Assembly: GCF_024448715.1 (NCBI RefSeq)
Contig: NZ_JAMOHZ010000007.1
Coordinates: 124,001-188,000 of the forward strand
DNA length: 64,000 nt
Direction of reading: 5' to 3'
Origin: Stutzerimonas stutzeri
GTDB lineage: Bacteria > Pseudomonadota > Gammaproteobacteria > Pseudomonadales > Pseudomonadaceae
The translations under genes were made by a program, and so were the position numbers. The notes under the pieces were generated by a model. That model searched no databases, was not told the DNA's origin, and saw only the letters and a list, made by a program, of their open reading frames with translations. Position 1 is the first letter of the stretch; each line of letters starts with the position of its first letter. Shown in pieces: positions 40,015 through 47,701 of the stretch.

Positions 40015-40141
40015 AGGAGCGTTCCTCTTGCTGGAGTCAATGTGCTAACAAAGTCCATGCCAGGCAAGTTAACGCAGGCCTATGAAGAAAATATGAACCC
40101 TCGCACATCGCAATCGCGCTGAAGCCATCCACGAGTGAGGC

Positions 40142-40300
40142 TCAAGGCGTCGACAGACCAGCCGCAGTCATAAACTGGCGCAACAGCCAGGCGACCACAC
40201 CAAGCGCAAGCACGCTGGCGGACCAGATCAGCACCAGCCAGGTCATTCGCTTCCATAACGGCTTTGGTCCAGGCGCGCTACTTTCGTGCTTGTTTTGCAT
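40142..40300 (-). CDS. DUF2474 small membrane protein of the cyanide-insensitive oxidase
   Basis: A 52-residue protein with a basic N-terminal tail (KPLWKRMTW) and a single transmembrane helix (about residues 19-40), then RQFMTAAGLSTP. It is directly downstream of cioB (24 bases), where DUF2474 proteins are found in pseudomonads and play the part of CydX, the small stabilising subunit of bd oxidases. GGAG precedes the ATG by six bases. Family assignment is by position, length and topology. Confidence 0.78.
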   Translation of the reverse strand: MQNKHESSAPGPKPLWKRMTWLVLIWSASVLALGVVAWLLRQFMTAAGLSTP

Positions 40301-40324
40301 GCGAGGCTCCGTGAAGAGACAGAC

Positions 40325-41332
40325 TCAGTGGTAGCCATCGTCGGCGCTGACCTTGCCGCGGAACACGTAATAGCTCCATGCGGTGTACATCAGGATCAGC
40401 GGAATGATCAGCAGCGCCCCAACCAGGGTGAAGCCTTGGCTCTGCGGTGGCGCGGCGGCATCCCAAATACTTACGGACGGCGGGATGATGTTCGGCCAGA
40501 GGCTGATACCCAGGCCGCTGTAGCCCAGAAAAATCAACGCCAGGGTAAACAGAAACGGCGAGTAATGGGCGTAGCGCGCGATCGATCGCAGCAACCCGAA
40601 GGTGCACAGCAGCACGAGGATTGGCACCGGCATAAAGAGGATCAGGTTCGGCATGCTAAACCAGCGCTCGGCGATGTCCGGGTGCGTCAGCGGTGTCCAT
40701 ATGCTGACGATGCCGGTCACGGCGAGGACCGCCCATACCAGCGGTATGCCGATATCGTGCATGCGCTTCTGTAGATCGCCAGCGGTTTTCATGATCAGCC
40801 AGGTGCAGCCCAGTAACGCGTAGGCGGCGATCAAAGCCAGGCCGCAAAACACCGAGAACGGTGTCAACCAATCCAACGGACCTCCGGCGTAGGCGCGGTC
40901 GGCCACTGGGAAGCCGTCGATGAAGGCCCCCAGCGCGACACCCTGAAAGAACGTCGCCGCCAGCGAGCCGCCGACGAACGCTTTATCCCAGATATGCTGG
41001 CGCGCCGCGCTCGACTTAAAGCGGAACTCAAAGGCAACGCCGCGAAAAATCAGCCCCATGAGCATGAAGATGATCGGCAGATACAATGCCGAGAGCACCA
41101 CCGAGTAGGCCAGCGGAAACGCGGCGAATAGCCCGGCACCACCGAGCACCAGCCATGTTTCGTTGCCGTCCCAGATCGGCGCCACGGTATTCATCGCCAC
41201 GTCGCGCTCAGAGGTATCGGCCAGGAACGGGAAAAGAATGCCAATACCCAAGTCGAAGCCATCCATTACGACGTACATCATGATGCCGAAGATGATGATG
41301 ACGGCCCAAATCAGCGAAAGATCGATGCCCAT
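40325..41332 (-). CDS. cioB: Cyanide-insensitive terminal oxidase subunit II (CydB-like)
   Basis: A 335-residue bd-type quinol oxidase subunit with about eight helices. The family start (LIWAVIIIFGIMMYVVMDGFDLGIG) and APIWDGNETWLVLGG are conserved. The length equals that of P. aeruginosa CioB, shorter than E. coli CydB, and its pairing with a short-Q-loop CioA supports the cyanide-insensitive class. Two bases separate it from cioA. Confidence 0.95.
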   Translation of the reverse strand: MGIDLSLIWAVIIIFGIMMYVVMDGFDLGIGILFPFLADTSERDVAMNTVAPIWDGNETWLVLGGAGLFAAFPLAYSVVLSALYLPIIFMLMGLIFRGVAFEFRFKSSAARQHIWDKAFVGGSLAATFFQGVALGAFIDGFPVADRAYAGGPLDWLTPFSVFCGLALIAAYALLGCTWLIMKTAGDLQKRMHDIGIPLVWAVLAVTGIVSIWTPLTHPDIAERWFSMPNLILFMPVPILVLLCTFGLLRSIARYAHYSPFLFTLALIFLGYSGLGISLWPNIIPPSVSIWDAAAPPQSQGFTLVGALLIIPLILMYTAWSYYVFRGKVSADDGYH

Positions 41333-41334
41333 AT

Positions 41335-42774
41335 TCAGTTCCTCTCGCCCAATTGGTCGCCATGGTCGTGGGGAATCGCCTCGTCGGCGGCGGAAAGCGG
41401 TCGCATCGGCGTGCGCTTTTCACCCGGCCCACCGGCCCCTTTCTCGTTGCCCTCGTTGATGACTGGCCCCTTGGCGATCAGGCGCAGCACATAGACGAAA
41501 CCGATGCCGAAGACTGCAAAGTAAATCAGCACGAACATCGCAAGCGTCAGACCGAGTTGTCCGGCGCCATGATTCGAGACGGCGTCCGAGGTGCGCATCA
41601 CCCCGTAGATCACCCAGGGCTGGCGGCCGATTTCGGTGGTGAACCAGCCCGCCAGGATCGCAATAATTCCCGAAGGCCCCATGCACAGCGCCAGCCGCAG
41701 GAAAGGCCGTGATGCGTATAGACGGCCGCTGCGCCGCAGCCAGAGGCTCCACAAACCCGTGAAAATCATTAAGAAGCCCAGCGCGACCATGACCCGGAAC
41801 GTCCAGAATACGATGGTCGAGTTAGGCCGATCTTCCGGAGGGAAATCCTTGAGCGCCGGAATCGGCTCGGTCAGGCTGTGTTTAAGAATCAGGCTACCCA
41901 GATAGGGAATTTCTACCTTGAAGCGCGTCTCTTCACGCTCCATGTCCGGCCAACCAAACAGCACCAAAGGCGTCGGCTCGCCCGATGAATTATCCCAATG
42001 CCCTTCCATCGCAGCGATTTTCGCGGGCTGATGTTCCAGTGTGTTAAGGCCATGGAAGTCGCCAACCATCGCTTGGATTGGTGCGACGAGCAGTGCCATC
42101 CACATAGCCATCGACAGCATCTTGCGGATCGCCGGATTGTCCTTTCCGCGAAGCAAGTGCCAAGCTGCGGAAGCACCCACTATGAATGCCGTGGCCAGGA
42201 ACGCGGCAATCGCCATGTGCGTCAGACGATAAGGAAACGAGGGGTTGAAGACGATGGCGAACCAGTCCACCGGGACCACGATGCCATCAATGATCTCGTG
42301 GCCCTGAGGTGTATGCATCCAGCTGTTCGAGGCGAGAATCCAGAAGGTGGAAATCAGCGTGCCGACCGCCACCATCAAGGTAGAAAAGAAGTGTAGCCCC
42401 GGTCCTACACGGTTCCAGCCGAACAGCATGACCCCGAGGAAACCGGCTTCGAGAAAAAACGCAGTAAGCACCTCGTAAGCCAGCAACGGTCCGGTCACAC
42501 TGCCCGCAAATTCGGAAAAGGCGCTCCAGTTGGTGCCGAACTGGTAAGCCATGACGATGCCGGAAACCACGCCCATACCGAAGTTGACGGCGAAAATCTT
42601 CAGCCAGAAATGGTAGAGATCACGGTACACCTGGCGCTTGGTCTTCAACCACAACCCTTCCAACACGGCGAGGAAGCTGGCCAGCCCGATGGTTATCGCC
42701 GGAAATATGATGTGAAAGGAGATGGTGAAAGCGAACTGGATCCGCGCAAGCTCGAGAGCTTCCAAACCGAACAT
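41335..42774 (-). CDS. cioA: Cyanide-insensitive terminal oxidase subunit I (CydA-like)
   Basis: A 479-residue subunit that binds the haems and oxidises quinol, reducing oxygen to water without pumping protons. Conserved motifs are LARIQFAFTISFHIIFPA (haem-ligand histidine), GVVSGIVMAYQFGTNW, the quinol-loop motif WFTTEIGRQPW and LTLAMFVLIYFAVFG. The Q loop is short, as in CIO enzymes. I chose the ATG at 42774 because GAGGGG lies upstream and the conserved start MFGLEALELARIQ follows. It heads the cioA-cioB-DUF2474 operon and would give respiration under cyanide or oxidative stress. Confidence 0.95.
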   Translation of the reverse strand: MFGLEALELARIQFAFTISFHIIFPAITIGLASFLAVLEGLWLKTKRQVYRDLYHFWLKIFAVNFGMGVVSGIVMAYQFGTNWSAFSEFAGSVTGPLLAYEVLTAFFLEAGFLGVMLFGWNRVGPGLHFFSTLMVAVGTLISTFWILASNSWMHTPQGHEIIDGIVVPVDWFAIVFNPSFPYRLTHMAIAAFLATAFIVGASAAWHLLRGKDNPAIRKMLSMAMWMALLVAPIQAMVGDFHGLNTLEHQPAKIAAMEGHWDNSSGEPTPLVLFGWPDMEREETRFKVEIPYLGSLILKHSLTEPIPALKDFPPEDRPNSTIVFWTFRVMVALGFLMIFTGLWSLWLRRSGRLYASRPFLRLALCMGPSGIIAILAGWFTTEIGRQPWVIYGVMRTSDAVSNHGAGQLGLTLAMFVLIYFAVFGIGFVYVLRLIAKGPVINEGNEKGAGGPGEKRTPMRPLSAADEAIPHDHGDQLGERN

Positions 42775-43021
42775 TAACAACCCCTCGTCAGTAGCCGCTT
42801 GCCCCTGGCTTATTGATGTCATCACGCATTACAGACAGCAGGAAACCACAAGGGTGCGCTCTGCGCCCCGTAACAGATTGACGCAGATAGCGTAGAACGG
42901 ATGAAAAGAGTGGGCTCGCCGGGTGGTTCCGGCCCTAACCCAATCATCGATTGCATTGGAAAGCAATTTCCGGCGCGTAGGAATGCAGAAGCAAACGGCA
43001 GAAGCGGGGAATGAAAACGAA
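42775..43021. other. cioA upstream region
   Basis: Part of the 311-base gap between cioA and tRNA-Asp. It holds the cioA ribosome site, a small hairpin (GGGTGCGC TCT GCGCCCC-like, 42852-42869) in the likely leader and another short one (ATTGC/GCAAT, 42950-42967). No gene and no convincing Anr box (TTGAT-N4-ATCAA) or sigma-70 promoter could be identified by eye. Confidence 0.5.
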
Positions 43022-43045
43022 AAAAGCGGCCATATGGCCGCTTTT
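43022..43045 (-). terminator. Terminator after tRNA-Asp
   Basis: The perfect palindrome AAAAGCGGCCATATGGCCGC (43022 onwards, extending through TTTT to 43045) is followed on the minus strand by a T-run. It lies about 40 bases beyond the tRNA 3' end and may work in both directions. Confidence 0.85.
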
Positions 43046-43085
43046 AACGAGGCTTCCAGTCGTTCAGATGAACCAGAAGCGAATG

Positions 43086-43162
43086 TGGCGCAGCGGACGG
43101 GACTCGAACCCGCGACCCCCGGCGTGACAGGCCGGTATTCTAACCGACTGAACTACCGCTGC
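43086..43162 (-). tRNA. tRNA-Asp (anticodon GTC)
   Basis: A 77-base tRNA on the minus strand. The acceptor arms GCAGCGG and CCGCTGC pair, the D arm starts GTTCAGTCGG, the anticodon stem-loop is CCGGC CTGTCAC GCCGG with anticodon GTC, and the T arm is CGGGTTCGAGTCCCG. The 3' CCA is encoded. A small hairpin with a GAAA loop (CGGAC/GTCCG, 43171-43184) lies just upstream of the 5' end. Confidence 0.97.
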
Positions 43163-43424
43163 GCGTCGGCCGGACTTTCGTCCGATTCGCAAGGCCTGCG
43201 GTGAAGCAGTAGTCAACCGTTGATACAACAGGCTGATTGCCTTGCGAGGCGCGCAATTTACGCACCCAACAGAATCAAGTCAACAGCCATAGCATTATTT
43301 TCCGTAGAAATAACGGCCACTTGCAAGCACGCTCAGGATTCATCGCCCGCCGGGCACCTTTTGCCTGAAAAACAGTCAGTTGCATTGGCCTACTAAAGTA
43401 CTTCTTTGTCATGGCTCGGTCTGG

Positions 43425-44135
43425 ATGGAGCGAACACCTCGAACTACAGTTGAACCAAACAATCAGCTCATCATCATTCAGCTTCATGGAGCACCTAGCT
43501 TGGCTTCCCTCGCAGCAGTGCACAAAGCCCGTCAGCACGCGCCGATGATCGCCAGTGCGGCTATCGTTGTGCTCTTCGGCCTCTACCTAGCTGGCCAGAT
43601 TAGTGGATGGCTGCAACTTACCCAGGCGCCGCCTACAACCGGCGCTGACAGCAGCCAACCCGCTGGCGTCGCACCCGATTTACAGCGCATGGAAAGCTTG
43701 TTCGGAACACCAGCCAGCCAAAGCTATGCACCCAGTACAACGAGTTCTGATCTAACCTTGCTCGGAAGCTTCGTTCATGCCGATCCTGCTCGCTCCACGG
43801 CAATCATCCAGCTGAGCGGACAGCCGCCGCAGCTCTATCGGATTGATGAGCAACTGGAGTCGGGCGTGGCTCTGCACAGCGTTCATCCAGACAGGGTAGA
43901 AATACAGCGCGGCGGCCAGATCGAAAGCCTATATTTTCCAAGCACCCGCTCCGTTACTGCCGTGCCCGATAACCTGCCGGACTACAGTGAACCTGCACAA
44001 ATGGATCAACTCGACCCGCAGGCGGAAATGCTGCAACAACAGATGGAAGCGCTTCGCCAACAAATGGAAGGGTCAAATAACCCGCCAGAGAACATGCCCT
44101 CCAATGAACCGCCCACGGAAGAGACGACTGACTGA
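43425..44135 (+). CDS. gspC: Type II secretion protein C (XcpP-like)
   Basis: A 236-residue bitopic inner-membrane protein that links the secretin to the inner-membrane platform. A cytoplasmic tail of ~38 residues precedes a single helix (about 40-63, IASAAIVVLFGLYLAGQ). The periplasmic homology region follows (SDLTLLGSFVHADPARSTAI, YRIDEQLESGVALHSVHPDRVEIQRGG). The C terminus is a short glutamine/methionine-rich coiled coil (EMLQQQMEALRQQMEG), as in P. aeruginosa XcpP, in place of a PDZ domain. The ATG at 43425 gives a length equal to XcpP; the frame is open further upstream. The stop overlaps gspD as TGATG. Confidence 0.88.
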   Translation: MERTPRTTVEPNNQLIIIQLHGAPSLASLAAVHKARQHAPMIASAAIVVLFGLYLAGQISGWLQLTQAPPTTGADSSQPAGVAPDLQRMESLFGTPASQSYAPSTTSSDLTLLGSFVHADPARSTAIIQLSGQPPQLYRIDEQLESGVALHSVHPDRVEIQRGGQIESLYFPSTRSVTAVPDNLPDYSEPAQMDQLDPQAEMLQQQMEALRQQMEGSNNPPENMPSNEPPTEETTD

Positions 44136-46405
44136 TGCTGCCTTTTTCCTCCCGCCCGCTCATTGCGCTACTCGCTGCCGGCCTGCTCGCCGCCCCCCTG
44201 CCGCTGCTGGCAGCTGATCCGGGAATAGAGCCGAGCGAAACTCAACAGGACGGCTGGACGATCAATCTCAAGGACGCGGATATCCGTGCCTTCGTCGATC
44301 AAATCAGCCAATTGACCGGCCAGACGTTCATCGTCGACCCACGAGTAAAAGGGCAGGTCAGCGTGGTGTCGTCGACCACGCTCTCATTGTCCGAGGTCTA
44401 TCAGCTATTTCTTTCAGTAATGGCGACTCACGGCTACAGCGTCCTCACCCAAGGCGAGGTCGCACGAATTGTGCCAAACGCCGAAGCGAAATCGGAAGCT
44501 GGCGGCGGGCCGACCGGCGGCGACTTGCTGGAAACCCGGGTCATTCAAGTCCAACACACCTCTGCCACCGAGTTGATTCCACTGATTCGACCACTGGTTC
44601 CGCAATACGGCCACCTCGCCGCGGTCGCCTCTGCCAACGCGCTGATCATCAGCGACCGCAGCGCGAATATTGCACGCATCGAGGATTTGGTTCGTCAACT
44701 CGACCGCGCCCAAACCGGCGACCACAGTGTGGTGGACCTGCAGTATGGCTGGGCCGTGGATATCGCCGAGGTGCTTCGCAACACGCTGGCTCGCGGCGAA
44801 GCCAGAGACACCGCCGGCGCTCAGATCATCGCCGATTCACGCACCAATCGCCTCATTTTCACCGGCCCGGAACAAGCGCGGCAGAAGCTCGCCAACCTGG
44901 CGAAAACGCTCGACACGCCCAGCACCCGATCCGCAAATACACGGGTCATCCGCCTGCGCCACAACGACGCAAAAGCGCTAGCAGAGATGCTCGGCGATAT
45001 TTCGGAGGGGCTCGCCACGCCTACTGACGGCGAAGCTCAAGGTGGAAGGCCACAGGATATCCTGATTCGCGCCGACGAAAGCCTCAACGCGCTGGTGATG
45101 CTCGCCGAGCCCGAGCTGATCGGCACATTGGAGTCGATTGTTCGACAGCTCGACGTCCCGCGCGCGCAGGTCATGGTCGAAGCGGCCATCGTCGAGGTAT
45201 CCGGCGATATCACCGACGCGCTCGGCGTGCAGTGGGCGGTAGACGCACGTGGCAGCACAGGCGGCGTCGGCGGTGTCAGCTTCGGCAATACCGGGATATC
45301 GATCGGCAGCGTGCTCAACGCGATCGATGAGGGCGAGATCCCTAGCGACCTTCCCGACGGCGCGATTATTGGTTTGGGCACGCGCAGTTTCGGTGCGTTG
45401 ATCACTGCGCTGTCGGCCAACAGTAAGAGCAATCTGCTCTCCACGCCTAGTCTGCTGACGCTGGACAATCAGGAGGCCGAGATTCTTGTCGGGCAGAACG
45501 TGCCCTTTCAGACCGGTAGTTATACGACGGACTCAGCTGGTGCAAACAATCCGTTTACCACCATCGAGCGAGAGGACGTGGGTGTGACACTGAAGGTGGT
45601 GCCGCACATCAACGACGGCGCTACGCTGCGCCTGGAAATCGAGCAGGAAATCTCTTCGATTGCGCCGTCGGCATCAATTTCGGCCCAGGCCGTGGACTTG
45701 GTGACGAACAAGCGTTCGATCAAAAGCACCATTCTTGCCGAGGACGGTCAGGTAATCGTGCTTGGCGGTCTCATTCAGGATGATGTAACCCTCACAGATT
45801 CTAAGGTCCCGCTGCTTGGGGACATTCCATTCCTAGGAGCGCTGTTTCGTTCCACTCAGGAAACTCACGTCAAGCGCAACCTGATGGTATTTTTGCGGCC
45901 AACGGTCGTCCGTGATCGCGCGGGGCTGGCGGCGCTGTCCGGCAAGAAATACAGCGACATCCGGATCATCGAGACCGATTCGGACAGCCCGAGCATTCTG
46001 CCCGCCACGCCTGAGCGACTGTTCGATGGCCAGGGGCAACCTGCCCCGGCAATCGATCTTCGTTCCAACGAGCCGGCGCAACGCAGTGCTGTGCCTAGCG
46101 CACCGGCGACGCAACGAGCACCGGAGACCTTTACGCCGCAGCCCCAACTCCAGGAACAGCCATCGGTGCGTTCGGGCTGGTCCGTACAGCTGGCAAGCCT
46201 GCAAAACCGCAATAGCGCCACGGCGCTACGGGAAAAGCTGCTCGCTGAAGGATTTGATGCTTACATCAGAACGACAGGACGTACGCATCGCGTCTTCGTC
46301 GGGCCGGTAGATCAGCGCCAGGAAGCCAATCGGCTCCGCGAGCAACTATCTGAAGAACAGCGCCTGGATGGCTTCGTGGTGAATTTCGAACCTGCCAGCG
46401 ATTGA
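44135..46405 (+). CDS. gspD: Type II secretion secretin GspD with C-terminal SPOR domain
   Basis: A 756-residue outer-membrane secretin (XcpQ-like) forming the exit channel of type II secretion. Signal peptide 1-26/27 (cleaved near LLAAD), N0 domain about 40-110 (GWTINLKDADIRAFVDQ), N1-N3 about 125-345, secretin barrel about 400-595 (LLSTPSLLTLDNQEAEILVG, VKRNLMVFLRPTVVRDR), then a short S-like segment. XcpQ ends near here. This protein continues with a Pro/Gln/Ala linker (about 640-680) and a complete SPOR domain at 681-756 (GWSVQLASL ... HRVFVGPV ... LDGFVVNFEP). SPOR domains bind peptidoglycan stripped of stem peptides, mostly at division septa. The start overlaps the gspC stop (TGATG). 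No other gsp gene is in the window. Confidence 0.93.
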   Translation: MLPFSSRPLIALLAAGLLAAPLPLLAADPGIEPSETQQDGWTINLKDADIRAFVDQISQLTGQTFIVDPRVKGQVSVVSSTTLSLSEVYQLFLSVMATHGYSVLTQGEVARIVPNAEAKSEAGGGPTGGDLLETRVIQVQHTSATELIPLIRPLVPQYGHLAAVASANALIISDRSANIARIEDLVRQLDRAQTGDHSVVDLQYGWAVDIAEVLRNTLARGEARDTAGAQIIADSRTNRLIFTGPEQARQKLANLAKTLDTPSTRSANTRVIRLRHNDAKALAEMLGDISEGLATPTDGEAQGGRPQDILIRADESLNALVMLAEPELIGTLESIVRQLDVPRAQVMVEAAIVEVSGDITDALGVQWAVDARGSTGGVGGVSFGNTGISIGSVLNAIDEGEIPSDLPDGAIIGLGTRSFGALITALSANSKSNLLSTPSLLTLDNQEAEILVGQNVPFQTGSYTTDSAGANNPFTTIEREDVGVTLKVVPHINDGATLRLEIEQEISSIAPSASISAQAVDLVTNKRSIKSTILAEDGQVIVLGGLIQDDVTLTDSKVPLLGDIPFLGALFRSTQETHVKRNLMVFLRPTVVRDRAGLAALSGKKYSDIRIIETDSDSPSILPATPERLFDGQGQPAPAIDLRSNEPAQRSAVPSAPATQRAPETFTPQPQLQEQPSVRSGWSVQLASLQNRNSATALREKLLAEGFDAYIRTTGRTHRVFVGPVDQRQEANRLREQLSEEQRLDGFVVNFEPASD

Positions 46406-46442
46406 TGGACGGTCAATGCAGCCCTTGCGGGCCGCACCTGCA

Positions 46443-47654
46443 TCAGAGCGCCGCCAACCCGCGAGCCAGATCGACCTTCAAGTCAGCCACGTCTTCCAGA
46501 CCCACCGCCACACGGATGAGGCTGTCGCGAATCCCAGCGGTCGCGCGGTCTTCCGCGGAAAGCCGGCCATGCGTGGTCGATCCCGGATGGGTGATGGTGG
46601 TCTTGCTGTCACCCAGATTGGCGGTGATGGAAATCAACCGGGTCGCGTCGATGAAACGCCACGCGCCCTCCTTGCCCCCCGCCACCTCGAAACTCAATAC
46701 CGCACCGAAGCCTTTCTGCTGGCGCTTGGCCAAAGCATGTTGCGGGTGGCTTGGCAAACCGGCGTAATACACTTTCTCCACACCCGGTTGCTGCTCGAGC
46801 CACTCGGCGAGCACCTGAGCGCTAGCGCAATGGGCCTGCATACGCAGCCGCAGGGTTTCCAAGCCCTTGAGGAATACCCACGCATTGAAAGGGCTCAATG
46901 TCGGGCCAGCCGTGCGCAAAAAGCCCACCACTTCTTTCATCTGCTCGGCGCGCCCAGCAACCACACCACCCAAGCAGCGCCCCTGCCCATCGATGTACTT
47001 GGTCGCGGAATGGATGACAATATCGGCCCCGAGCGACAAAGGCTGCTGCAATACCGGCGTACAGAAGCAGTTATCCACCGCCAGCATGGCGCCCTTGGCG
47101 TGACAAAGCTTGGCCAGCGCCTCGATATCTACCAGCTCAGCCAGAGGGTTCGAAGGAGACTCAACGAAAACCAGCTTGGTGTTGGTCTTGAAAGCCGGCT
47201 CCCAGACGCCCACATCCGTGAGCGGCACGTAATCGACCTCCAGTCCGAAGCGCTTGAGGTATTTCTCAAACAACGAAACCGTCGCGCCGAAGACGCTACG
47301 CGAAACCAGCACATGATCGCCGGCGGAACACAGGCTCATCACCGTCGCCAGGATCGCAGCCATGCCGGACGCGGTCGCCACGGCCTGCTCGGCTCCTTCC
47401 ATGGCGGCGATGCGCTCCTCGAACGCGCGCACGGTCGGGTTGGTATAACGCGAATAGACATTTCCCGGCACTTCGCCAGCAAAACGCGCAGCGGCATCGG
47501 CGGCGCTACGAAAAACGTAGCTGGAGGTAAAGAACAGCGGTTCACCGTGCTCGCCTTCGGGAGAGCGATGTTGGCCGGCACGAACGGCCAGCGTATCCAT
47601 GCGTGCGCCAGACAGATCACTGTCCAGCCGGCCAGCGTCCCAGTCGATTGTCAT
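46443..47654 (-). CDS. metZ: O-succinylhomoserine sulfhydrylase
   Basis: This 403-residue PLP enzyme makes homocysteine directly from O-succinylhomoserine and sulfide in methionine synthesis. The cofactor lysine is in HSATKYIDGQG, and SGMAA, YSRYTNPTVRAFEERIA and SSYVFRSAADA are typical of the Cys/Met gamma-family. The start at 47654 gives the length of the P. aeruginosa enzyme. It is convergent with gspD (37 bases between stops, with a small GCAGCCC/GGGCCGC hairpin) and follows purF. Confidence 0.95.
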   Translation of the reverse strand: MTIDWDAGRLDSDLSGARMDTLAVRAGQHRSPEGEHGEPLFFTSSYVFRSAADAAARFAGEVPGNVYSRYTNPTVRAFEERIAAMEGAEQAVATASGMAAILATVMSLCSAGDHVLVSRSVFGATVSLFEKYLKRFGLEVDYVPLTDVGVWEPAFKTNTKLVFVESPSNPLAELVDIEALAKLCHAKGAMLAVDNCFCTPVLQQPLSLGADIVIHSATKYIDGQGRCLGGVVAGRAEQMKEVVGFLRTAGPTLSPFNAWVFLKGLETLRLRMQAHCASAQVLAEWLEQQPGVEKVYYAGLPSHPQHALAKRQQKGFGAVLSFEVAGGKEGAWRFIDATRLISITANLGDSKTTITHPGSTTHGRLSAEDRATAGIRDSLIRVAVGLEDVADLKVDLARGLAAL

Positions 47655-47701
47655 AGTCGTTTCCACCCTGAACCGAGGCGGCATCGCCGCCATTTTGTCG
47701 A

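Noticed and set aside
42795-42830. TTGATGTCATCA near cioA as an Anr/Fnr box
   Set aside because: The half-sites are one base too close (three bases between TTGAT and ATCAC instead of four) and the second half is imperfect.
46418-46435. Terminator between gspD and metZ
   Set aside because: The GCAGCCC/GGGCCGC hairpin has a mismatch and no T-tract on either strand.
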